This document shows, in pieces, positions 54,627 to 64,000 of a stretch of 64,000 nt of DNA. How positions within the stretch are numbered: position 1 is the first letter of the stretch; every line of letters begins with the position of its first letter. Both the position numbers and the translations under genes were made by a program. Where the stretch lies: the NCBI GenBank assembly GCA_037043235.1, contig JAWRVZ010000179.1, forward strand, positions 909,001 through 973,000, given 5' to 3'. This DNA is from Rhodeus uyekii. Its lineage: Eukaryota > Chordata > Actinopteri > Cypriniformes > Acheilognathidae. The notes under the pieces are model-generated. The model was not told where the DNA came from. It was given only the letters and a program-made list of their open reading frames with translations, and ran no database searches.

Positions 54627-56900
54627 CAACCCGAGACGTTCCCTTTACAAGTAAGTTCGGAAGAACCACTTTTATTACAAGCAGAGCTCACCGGAGCAGA
54701 GGCCAAATTGTCGGCCTGATGATGCTTGTACAATCATGTCTAGTTCAGGAGTTAAGGATGACTCCACTGCCCTCGTGCTGACCCAAGTCGCTTGGGTTCA
54801 AGCAAGAACTGAGGTGCAGAGCCACTTCACTCAAAGAAGTGGGGCCTATCCTGCAGAAGGGCACACTCTCAAAATGAGAGGGCTGGAATACCTGCACTTC
54901 AGAGAACAGTGGGGGCTCTCAGGGCGGAGACCTGATCTCCTTGCAGAGGCCTGACGACACCCTTACTTGACAAGAGGAGGCAAGAACCTTTTTACCACGC
55001 CTACCACTCGCCAGGATTGCTGAGCAGAGCTACATGAAATGGAGGCCTCGGTAAAGAAGACTCTCGTATTGAGAAGAAGCCTACCACGTCACGGCGACGA
55101 GGATAGTAGTAGAGAACAGAGCGATAGCACAAAAAAATCCCTCTTAGACCTCAGGCAGCTGCGAGCAGGCTCAGGAGGAAGCCAATGACTTGTGAGAAAT
55201 TGTGCTTGAGGGAGCGGGAGCTCATCTGCTAGATATATCTCTTGAGGGAGGAGCTAGCCTCTCTTCCCCGTATCCCCTTTTCTACAACTAGGCTCCTCGG
55301 GGGTCAACATAACTTGAACACTCAGGAGCATCTAGAGGGGGCTCTCGTAGAGAACTCCAGCTTCCTAACCGACCGAGTGGAGCTCAGGCCAGCAGGGAGG
55401 GCCAATCATAGGGTTCTCAGGGCTCTTACACATTGGCCTAATGCTAAGGTTTAGTTTAGGTTTAGATCTGGAAGGCTGCCCCCATTCAATCGTGAATCGG
55501 GACAATGCACAGTGCGATTACAGTGAAATACCAACGGCCCTCTTAAGGGTTGTTCCAGCATGCTTTTACTACTCTGTACTGCTACTTGTGACAGGACTCG
55601 AACGGAGTCATGCCCCAGCCACAGCTTGGGGGAGCGAAGGGTACGGCGAGTACCAGACACATGGGAAGACTTTTTTCACTCACCTCGCATGGACCTAGAA
55701 AGTTGAGCTCAGGAGTGAAGGCTTTAGCAAAAAAACACTCTCCTCCTTACACCCCAGGCGGGGGGTGAGGGGGCTCGACTTGAGCCACCAAATCTAGCTC
55801 AGCGCTGTGTAGCCTGTAAGTAGCTCAGGAAAATGGTATCCTCACCAAAAGATGGCAGACTCTACTATTAAGAGGAGGGCTGACAACGCTCCCTGTGCTG
55901 CGAAGCTCTGGGGGTGAAGGCTGAGCACAATTGCTTTACCACACTCGGAACCCTCTAAGAAGGCCAAAGGGGGCCTACACTTGGGGGCGGCACCCGAGCG
56001 GAGCTAACGAGCGCCTACACAGACATGCACTATAACTCCTGAACACCACGAGCAGAGGCCTATGATTCCGCTCTGAGAGGAAGCCTGACACTCTAGGAAT
56101 CACGCAGATGTAGCCTCGGCCACATCTGCTGCTGTGGCCCAAAGAGGTGTTGAATGCATGAGGTAGAACTACAGCCTACCACTTCTATGGAACACCAAGG
56201 AGCACAAGGTGTTTTCCACTTAGTTTTTTAGCTTTCTCGAGCGAGTAAATTCTGGGCCCCTCGGAGCAAGGCCTCAAAAGGGGATAACTCTAAATGAGGG
56301 GAGGCCTAACTATTGTCTGTCTAACTACACCATGGCTCAGAGAGCAAATGCCTAACACTCTCAAAGCAGAGGAGGCCGAGTGCTACGCTCTAGAGTATTT
56401 GTAAGGGCTTCTAGCTAGGAAAGTCCCAATGCCTGCCACGCCACGCAAGTGCACCATGGAGTGGGGCCTCCCGGGCAGTCACTTTCCTCTACCGGACGAA
56501 GGCTGAACACCGGTCACCAACGCAAGGTGACCTTGGGTGGGCAGAGCTCACTCAGCACCAAAACTCGGGTCTGACTACTCTCGTCATAGGGAAAATGCCT
56601 GCCATACTAAGCTAAACAGGGCGGTTCTTCTAATTCCTCTCGAAGAAACAAATCTCTGCTATATGAGAGGAGATCGCTCTAGCCACTGGCTAGAGCGGAG
56701 GCCTCAGTTCTGCAATGTCCCAGGATAGAGTGAGAGAGGGGAGAAGAGGCAACCCCGGACAGTAGGGTCCAACTATGCTCACCTGCCAGACTAAATAACT
56801 CCCCCGGCACCTCAAGGGGTGCACACCTGACCCTGCATGGACCCGTCTCGACCACCAAACCTCAGTATGTTAGAATTAGACCTCTAAGTCTGCTAGCACA
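54627..56900. repeat. GC-rich block of degenerate GAGGCCT-type units
   Basis: The words GAGGCCT, GAAGCCTGACAC and ATGCCTGCCA recur every several tens of bases (for example near 54946, 55041, 55077, 56057, 56082, 56302, 56350, 56429 and 56694), with ACTCTC-like partners. GC content is clearly higher than in flanking DNA and no long frame exists on either strand. It looks like the non-coding part of a large repeated element linked to the adjacent DIRS-like ends. Confidence 0.45.
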
Positions 56901-57520
56901 TCATGGGTCTGACAGGAGACAGATGTTGGGAGTTAGGGTCCCAGGGGAAAAGGGAGGGTAGGGGTCGGGGTTTGGTTTAATGATATTTGGCCTGGGTTGC
57001 TTGCCAGCGTTCCTTGCACTTCTCCCAGGCTTCCCGAGGATGGAGGCGCACAAGCAGCGGTAGTGCCCTATGGACCACAAGCTCTTCCCCCCTCTCCCGA
57101 TGTCTGCCAGGTTCACCCAGAGATGCCTCTCCAAGACTACCATGAATGCCATAGAAGCCAATAGTGAATGCTGCCTGTTTGCTAGCACAGAGAGCTAAAT
57201 ATGTGGTGCAACGCAGCTCAGCCACCAAGCCAGAGAGCCCCTGGCCCTAGTCCAGGTCTTTAAGCAGGTCAGCCTGTTAAGCCTGCAACACTGCCATAGT
57301 GTGAAGGGCTGCACCGGCTTGACCCACCACCACGTAAACCCTGCCATTCAAACGCAAAGTTTTTGCAATGGCTGCGACGGCAAGGACGGCGCCTTCGATG
57401 CGGATGCCTCACCCACCGAGAGATAGCTTGCAAGCTCGCGTCAGCTTCTGATAGCTGGGAGATACTAACTTTCTCCAGCTCTTCAGAAAGCTCCAACTGC
57501 GAGCCCCAGGAGAAACACAT
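56901..57520 (-). pseudogene. DIRS-like gag remnant, frameshifted
   Basis: On the minus strand, a first frame starts at 57520 with WGSQLELSEELEKVS. A second, from 57228, has AELRCTTYLALCASKQAAFT. A third contains SMAFMVVLERHLWVNLADIG. In this order they resemble the SWxSQLxLAxELE, ELRxxTxLALxATKxTA and SMAALVxxERHLWLNLxxI blocks of gag-like proteins from fish DIRS-type elements (family recollection). Multiple frame changes; no reverse transcriptase or recombinase follows. Confidence 0.5.
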
Positions 57521-57544
57521 AGTTCATTTGTAAACAATTAAATG

Positions 57545-58020
57545 TTGACATTCACATCATATAACAAGCTCTATGTGTGTGGCTTTTCGTATGTGAGCAG
57601 ACCTGCTCAGTAGCTCACCTGGTACAGCATTGCACTTGCGATGCAAAGTACTGTGAAACAAATCAAAATAAAAGAGTTCAAAGACTTGCAGACACAAGCT
57701 AATGCTGGGTTTTGTCAGTTAAAATAGTCTCTGTGTCAGATTATGACTCAGGAATGAGCCTTTGTTGTCGTAGACAGGAAACATGTTAGATTACACAGTC
57801 TTTCCTGTCAATCATCGGCATCCATCTTTAACAATGTTTGTAACATCACTGAGAAGCCAGAACTAGCGACTGACTTAACAAAAGCCTAAATAAACACTGG
57901 TACTGGCCTATTGCATTTGCTTTTGTAAACAGTATCAGGTATGTTTAGGGTTTTGTGCAAGTGGTACATTAGAGCCACTCACCAGACAGTACATTTCCTA
58001 ACTGTTGTGATACGTACGAC
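57545..58020 (+). repeat. Dispersed repeat R, copy 2
   Basis: Matches 23690-24030 and 60130-60540 (GTGTGGCTTTTCGTATGTG, GAAACAAATCAAAATAAAAG, GTTTAGGGTTTTGTGCAAG). At 57610-57650 TAGCTCACCTGGTACAGC resembles a tRNA A box, but no B box follows. Middle portion about 57700-57890 is not shared. Confidence 0.5.
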
Positions 58021-59424
58021 GACCAACATAATAAAACATAGCCAGATTCATGTTCATCTGTTTCGTATAAAACAGGCTTTTAGCTTCACTCACTGGACTG
58101 GACATTTCACTTTGAAAGTGTCACACATAAAATAATGATGCACTTACTACGATGGAAACACATTTACAGAATAAATCCATTGATGCGCAAAAATAATAAT
58201 AATGCATGAACATGTTTTTTTTCTGTCAGAACTGGGGCATGGTGGAATGGCATAGCTAGACTAACCAGCGGAACAATATCATTGCATCTTGGTTTGGTCA
58301 TTCTGAAATGTGAAAAGTGTGTCATCAAAAAGGTTGGTATAATGACCTTAAGTGTCTCACATGATTTGGATCCCAAACACCAGCCATCCGCCTTCAAATG
58401 CAGTAGAGCATGGCAGCATTTATTGCATTTTTTTTTTAATCATGAAAAACAGCCATGGTCGTGTTCCCGAGTGCAGAAACTTTTTATTTTTATAAAAAAT
58501 ATTTTGTGTCAATTTCCAAGGAAATTACACTTTTGCTCTCTTAAACACCGGTTGGAAACCATGCTTTATTTGCAAATGTTTTACGCAACCTTTTAATTTT
58601 ACATTTGCAACTTTTATTGGAAACATATCTTGTGTTGGATCAAATATGAAACTATGTGTCTCAAATAAGTTAGCAACCCTATAGTTGAGTTCTAATGTAC
58701 TTGTTACTTATCAGCATTCATCTTTATATTATATTTGGAGAAAGAGGCATGAATAAACCAGCATGCCTGAAGACACAGACATGATATAATGCTGTGCTTA
58801 AACCCAATGCTATGGAGTAACATGAACAGATATCAAAAGATCAAACCACTTTAATTTGAAAAGACCTCAATCTTAACTGCTCAACAGGTGGGACATGGCA
58901 TGTTTTTCAGCTAATCTGGATCACAGAAGCTTGGCCACGGGCAATAGATTTCTCCAAATGAGGCTGTGACCTTTAGTTACAGTGAGAAGATAACACATCA
59001 ATTGACTTGTTCAATGCTCTTAGCAAAAGCTTAGAGCTCTGTCGGTGTATTAGCAAAGAACAGAGGGTATGTTTTTTCAGAGATTGTGAGATTTTCTGCA
59101 ATTCTTCACTATTTTTTTAGTCAGAACATGACAGACCAACTGACCATTTGCATGAATACAATGCATAAAAAATAGCTTAATAGTGCAATAGATACATAAA
59201 TAGAATAGAAACTTCCAGTAATGGCAGAACACTAGTCTAATTCAGACAGAAGAGTGACCTCTGACCTGATGTATGATATTGTAGGGGATTTACAGTTAAG
59301 ACCCGAGGACCAGATATGTTGACCAGACCAGGAGTCAGAAGTGCAGTCAATAGAAGAAAATTTAGTGAAGTTTAGTTTGCAGTTTCATCAGCAGAAGCCA
59401 GCTTCAGGTCTCACAAGGAGTTCG
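58021..59424. other. Non-coding; repeat-poor at 58850-59060
   Basis: No genes. The 58850-59060 stretch has balanced, complex sequence without repeat words. Confidence 0.4.
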
Positions 59425-59935
59425 TAGGCCGCCCCAAATACAATAACATTGTTACAGCAATTATACTCTAACAGAGGGTGCTAACTACATCAATGATGAT
59501 GGTTAAATTATTCTGATTGGCTAAGAAAGAAAGATAAACAAAACTAGTAATTTTCCACACAAGAGCAGACATTCTGAAGCATATCTTCATTGATCACATG
59601 GGTGATGTGTTTGTGACGTGGCTTGTCGAGAACAACAAGTCACTCCGTCTCCTTATGATGCCAGTTAATCACCTCACCAATACAGATCATATTAACACAC
59701 ACAGATACACAGCTTCTCCAAGGCTGAACACGGCTCAGACTCCAACTATCAACAGACTCAAAACATTCTGGTAACATGTTCTATCTGGTGAGACGTGCAG
59801 ACAATATTCATCCTTACTCTATGGAAAAATACAGAAAAGTAAAGAAAGGTTTTAACTAATAAAAATCCCTAACTTGATTAGAAATCACTTTTTACACATC
59901 ATTCAAATAAGAAAAAGGAAAAGAACATATGAAAA
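59425..59935 (-). repeat. Dispersed repeat S, copy 2
   Basis: Reverse complement of the two flanks of 25720-26525: GTTCGTAGGCCGCC, GCAGACATTCTGAAGCATAT, CGTGGCTTGTCGAGAACAAC and CCCTAACTTGATTAG. Its middle (about 59645-59820) lacks the LTR-like block of copy 1. Confidence 0.6.
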
Positions 59936-60129
59936 ATTAGACAAAGAAAAGAATACAGGTACAAATAAGAAAAATAAAAGAATATATATACAAGCAGCAA
60001 TGGATTTCCGAATCGTACCCACAATATATTGATAGCAATATATTGTGCAATGTCCAGCCTAAGATGTCTTATTTTTTGTGCAGATACTTTGGTTTGCAAA
60101 ATAAGGCATTTTGATGTTTGCATCAAATA

Positions 60130-60540
60130 GCCAGATCCATATGTGTGGCTTTTCTGATGTAGTAAACTTTTCATACAGCACCACTTCAGTGATGCTTAAG
60201 TACAAGTTCTGTGAAACACGAGTCAAGATAAAAGAGCTATAAGACACAAGCTCAAATGTAATAGTTGGTTCAGAAATTGCGTTTTTATCCGACATTTGCT
60301 TGTGTTAATACTGTAGGGTTAGGTATAGTGTAGGCCAGGGGTCGGGAACCTATGGCTCTTTTGATGACTGCATATGGCTCTTTTGACGCCGACAGATCAA
60401 TCGACAGGACTATGGCTCTACACAGCTTCATGTTCAATAAAAATGTGGGTATATGGCTCTCTCAGACAAAAAGGTTCCCGACCCCTGGTGTAGGCGGTAC
60501 GGTATTTTCAAATGCAACAAGCCACAATACATAATATGTT
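60130..60540 (+). repeat. Dispersed repeat R, copy 3, split by a MITE
   Basis: Matches copies at 23690 and 57545 (TGTGTGGCTTTTCTGATGTAG, GTTCTGTGAAACACGAG, GTTGGTTCAGAAATTGC). The hAT MITE at 60336-60487 interrupts the GTAGGGTTAGGTATAGTGTAGGC phrase. Confidence 0.6.
60336..60487. mobile_element. hAT MITE, 152 bp, perfect 8-bp duplications
   Basis: The ends CAGGGGTCGGGAACC and GGTTCCCGACCCCTG are exact 15-bp inverted repeats. Duplications GTGTAGGC (60328-60335 and 60488-60495) are identical. TATGGCTC words repeat inside. CAGGGGTCGGxAACC is a known hAT terminus type. Too short for coding. Confidence 0.9.
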
Positions 60541-62679
60541 GGAAAAATTCACATTCATCTGCAAAACATACATGAAGCAACATTATACATAATTTTGCAG
60601 AAATGCTGTCACATACAGGTGTTTACATTGAACATGGATTGGTTAAATATGCTATATCAGGCCACTATAGAGGAAACAAACAGAGCAATGTTCAAAGCAG
60701 AACACGTCATATTAAAACTGAAAAGAAAGTATTTCAACATTGAAAATCATCAGCTTTAAATTAAAGAAAAGCACTGACTCTCATTAGTATGTTTGCCTGC
60801 ACATAATATTCTATTTCTTCACCTTTTAAGTTTTGACATTGGCAGAGCCCTTCCCCCAGGGGAAACTTTCAAGGTTAGCTCAAACATTAGCGTAGCGGCT
60901 AACAGGGAGACCAGAGGCTGTTTTGTGTGAATAGAAGTCAATGAAAGACATGCCTTAGTACACAAACTTTGTGCAGAAACAGCTTATTACTTAATAAACT
61001 GATTGGGGTTTTGCTCGTTTTCAACAAATTTACAAATTAATTCAAGTAAGATGTATCTATACCATTTGGGTGCAAAAAATCAGATCTTTCTTTATGGACG
61101 ACCATTTCAAAGTATCCATATTCAGACAAAATAAAAAATGTATAAGCTAAATTTAAAGCAAATATTTCATTACATTATATGTATTGTCAGCATCATCAGA
61201 TCAATATTACATCCACATATAAAGATATCTTAACATTAGTTTAACAAAAATGAAACAAAAATAAAAAATCATATAATTGTAAATAAATTAAGACTAGTTT
61301 CAATAAAAAGTAAATAGGTTTTAAATAAGAATACAATGTAGTATATTGTTGGTTTATATTACATGCAACCAACATAATGGGTCTTTCAGTTTTTTTTCCA
61401 TTTTGTCATAGTATGTCCATTTCTCCTTTATATCATATGGATGTTTTATTAATGGAATATTTAAATGGGTCCAATTATACCCTTTTACAAAGTCTTGATT
61501 TAGTTTGTGGTGTACTAGAATATGGTTTTCATGCTCGATTATTAAAAGAACTGCATTATTAATCCTCCTCTTTGCCTAGTTTAGCTAGAACGTGTCATTT
61601 AGTCCCTGTTTCGATGAAGCCCCTCCTTCCAAAATACACTGATTGGTTAGCAGTGTGTTGTGATTGGCAACGCTTCAAGTGAGATCGGGAAATGAAACGC
61701 ACCTTTCCATAACCATGAGTTTCATCTGCTCTGGTGTAATTAATAATTAAGGATGGAGTCAACTTAAAACTAATTAGAGCTTGATTTAGACCCTGACAAT
61801 GTTATCCAACAAGAAGATTGTGTAGAAGCGATTTCAAGCATGGACTTTACAAGCACTGATTTTTCAATACGTTTGACACGTTTTCTTTCCGTAATTTTCT
61901 TAAAGACATATTATCCACCATTTAATCATATTTATCATAAAACTATGGTAATACGGTCAATAATCGATTACAAAATCATAGATAATATTCCTAAGGGGTG
62001 GTGAACAGTCTTAAGCTACCAAAAACACTACACCATTACTGTAATGTTAGTTGTAGCGGAGGCAGAGTTTTGCCTTTTGTTTACAACATACCCGGGGGCA
62101 CCTGAAGGATTTTATTTTTTATATATTTTTCCGTTAGCAGCTTTGTCCCAGAGTTTGAAACATGAAAAAAACATGTGATCAACAAAAACACCTCACTTTC
62201 TTTCCAGTCACATTAATGCTTCACTTTGCGTTGCAGAATGTTTGAACCCAGACCTCAACTGATTTATGGAAGTTCAAGTTCATTAGTATTTTCTTTAAAC
62301 AAGTTTACACAACATTAACATATATTCTACCAAATAAACAGTATAAGACCATAAACTTACCACAATCTAATCTAAAGTCTGCATTACATTTAATGTATTG
62401 GCAAACTTTAATATGTAATGTATTAAATAATTAGTCAACCTGTGCTCTCGGGTTCAAGCCTGCTGTAAATTTGATCTGCGACATGATAGTACTGTTATTG
62501 ACACTCTTGATAATTTGAATCTTTTCCCAAAACAATGAGAGGAAAGCATCAAAGATTTAAAAGGCATCATTTCTCCATCCCTAATAAATAGTTTTAGGCC
62601 TTTTTGTACATTTCAATCAAGTTGGTTTAGAGGCCGTTTATTCATTTTGAACCTTGTTAAGTATTAGAAATAGCATTTC
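60541..62679. other. Non-coding; possible repeat at 61570-62170
   Basis: GATTGGTTAGCAGTGTGTTG and GAAACATGAAAAAAACATGTG-like phrases near 61640 and 62160 remind me of a cyprinid repeat, but termini were not found. Confidence 0.35.
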
Positions 62680-63490
62680 CCTTTCAAGGGACCTCGCACT
62701 GCATCAAAGCGCTGTGGGAACGCTTTGCGTGATTAAGTCGTGAAGCACATGTGAAATCAGTCCAATGGCGTGACTGAACATCATATGCGGGTGACGTCAT
62801 CGACCAGAAAGCTATAAAACACACCTGAAACTTCTGCTACTTCAGCAAGTACTCTGTGAATATCGTTTATTTGTCTTTAGATAGTTTTTATGTTGTTAGA
62901 CAGGAGTTTGCGTTGGAGAAAAACTGTCACATACACTGTAAGTTTAAAAAAAATGGCAAGCGAGCAACATTATAGAAAGTGTGTTCATCTCTGCCCACCC
63001 ATTTGACAGGTGGGGATTCACATGAGCTTTATGTTACTTGTTTGGGAGCACAGCACTCTCAATCAGCCCTTGAGGGGGGTGATTATGAACACTCTTTGAG
63101 GCGATTGCCCTGGCTCATGTTCCTCTGCTGAGGCAGAGTGGAAATGCAAGTTGTGGGGTTTACAGATGGAGGGATTTGAGAGGGGCTTTGCCCATTCTCA
63201 GCCCTCACCAGCCAGATCCAGTAACTGATCTCAGGGACTAGAAGCATGCTATGTGGTTTCTACTGGCCTGAGTGAGTCAACGGTACTGCAAACGGTACAT
63301 TGTCAGTCTCGAGACAGGAGATACTGAAGACTCGCCCCTTCAGTCTCTCGTGGAGGTTGTGACTCGAGCTACAGCAAAGTTAAAAATCGATTGGCCAGCC
63401 GAGAGGCAGCAGCACTGTTCTAAAAGCACCATTTGTCATTTTTTGAACACACACCTTTCAAATAATTTCCCAATTGCACAGCCTTAAGAG
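62680..63490 (+). mobile_element. DIRS-like retroelement 5' region with gag remnant, copy 3
   Basis: It begins TTTCCCTTTCAAGGGACC, a palindrome-like end as at 1330. It has a full CRE TGACGTCA (62792-62799) and TATAAAA (62813-62819), then a leader and the broken gag frame from 62953. Best evidence in the window that the promoter-like family belongs to a gag-bearing retroelement. No reverse transcriptase or tyrosine recombinase is left. Confidence 0.55.
62953..63487 (+). pseudogene. DIRS-like gag remnant
   Basis: The frame opens MASEQHYRKCVHLCPP and stops. A shifted frame gives TGGDSHELYVTCLGAQHSQS, followed by ALEGGDYEHSL, a Cys/His-type zinc-binding start of these gag proteins. A later frame (63272-63487) has SLVEVVTRATAKLKIDWPAE, a conserved block further down the same protein. 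At least two frame changes and the missing remainder make it non-functional. Confidence 0.55.
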
Positions 63491-64000
63491 CGTGCATATC
63501 AAGAATGCTGGGTCTTGTTTGTTTTCTGAGAATCTACTGCATCTACTGGTAACTTGTTTGCCATATAGCAATAAAAAATATTCTCAAAACCTGGATTATT
63601 CTGGTTAGTCACATTGTACTGCTATTATTTTGAACAATACTGTATAAAGTACAGTAAAAAAATAAAATGAAAACACGGTTTAGAATAAAAAGTAGGATGC
63701 AAACAAACTACTCTGGAACTTCCCAATGATCTTTATTCTCTGTGGTATTTTTGGCACACGCCTATATACCTCTAGACGTCTCTAGAGAGATGCAACTTTC
63801 ACCTGAATATGGCTGGGAGAGCTCTAAGCTGTATTCCACAGCCCTCCCTCAACTTGTTGTCTGTGTTCCACAGCCCGAGGAATGCATTCCAAATTAGTCA
63901 CCACAAATATCAAATATCGTGGATTGCTTCCACACATAAAAGATGAGAATGAAAAATATATAAAGTACATTAAAACAGTTTAAGGAGAAAGGGAAAAGGG
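63491..64000. other. Non-coding, no recognised feature
   Basis: No supported gene or repeat terminus up to the window end. Confidence 0.45.

Noticed and set aside
54627..56900. Possible plus-strand gene in the GC-rich block
   Set aside because: All frames close within about 90 codons and the short frames share no protein-like pattern; periodic GAGGCCT words explain the composition.
57607..57650. tRNA-gene-like TAGCTCACCTGGTACAGC
   Set aside because: An A-box-like word only; there is no B box, acceptor stem or anticodon arm that folds, and the related copies of repeat R lack it. Treated as possible SINE ancestry, not a tRNA gene.

Overview
The window looks like non-genic, transposon-crowded DNA from a ray-finned fish, most likely a cyprinid or close ostariophysan relative (inference from repeat content). 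The lineage signals are a Rex1-type LINE, L2-type LINEs, a Tx1-clade L1 element, DIRS-like gag remnants, Tc1/pogo/hAT/Harbinger-type DNA elements, TGTCA...TGACA solo LTRs, and a dispersed repeat ending in the GGTGAGTAAATGATG...TTAA signature common in cyprinids. No complete host gene, tRNA, rRNA or CRISPR array is visible. Two spliced-looking terminal exons (25277-25524 and 36483-36623, plus strand) are the only good hints of host coding sequence. A minus-strand stretch at 30003-30400 is coding-like but broken.

Layout. 1-8 kb: a DIRS-like promoter end, then two copies of one solo-LTR family (TGTGA...TCACA). The first sits inside another solo LTR. The second has itself been split by an L2 LINE and by a third solo LTR. 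10.3-11.9 kb: a solo LTR split by a hAT element that carries a pogo-like end. 12-20 kb: a SINE, a hAT MITE, a solo LTR, a Tigger-like element and nested L2-like LINEs. 21-22 kb: a Harbinger-like element. 25-29 kb: candidate exon, an LTR-like repeat with a CTCF-like motif, and a Rex1 LINE carrying a solo LTR and a pogo MITE. 30-34.6 kb: a degenerate minisatellite, a hAT MITE with perfect 8-bp duplications, and a pogo element split by a hAT deletion derivative. 34.8-35.5 kb is repeat-poor and resembles a conserved non-coding element.

38.7-44.2 kb holds the one apparently intact mobile element: a Tx1-clade L1 retrotransposon on the minus strand. Its two open frames overlap by ATGA, and it is flanked at both ends by (TC)n/(GA)n repeats, which is the insertion pattern of the microsatellite-targeting Kibi type. 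45.3-48.9 kb is a second, RTE-like LINE with an 18-bp target duplication, disabled by one nonsense codon and one frameshift. 50.4-54.2 kb is a graveyard: a pogo transposase C-terminus, a long inverted repeat made of two LTR-like arms, a Harbinger fragment, a Tc1 transposase pseudogene and other repeats. 54.3-57.5 kb and 62.7-63.5 kb hold DIRS-like terminal/promoter segments and broken gag-like frames. The window therefore records layered insertions whose relative ages can be read from nesting and target-site duplications; there is no operon or pathway.
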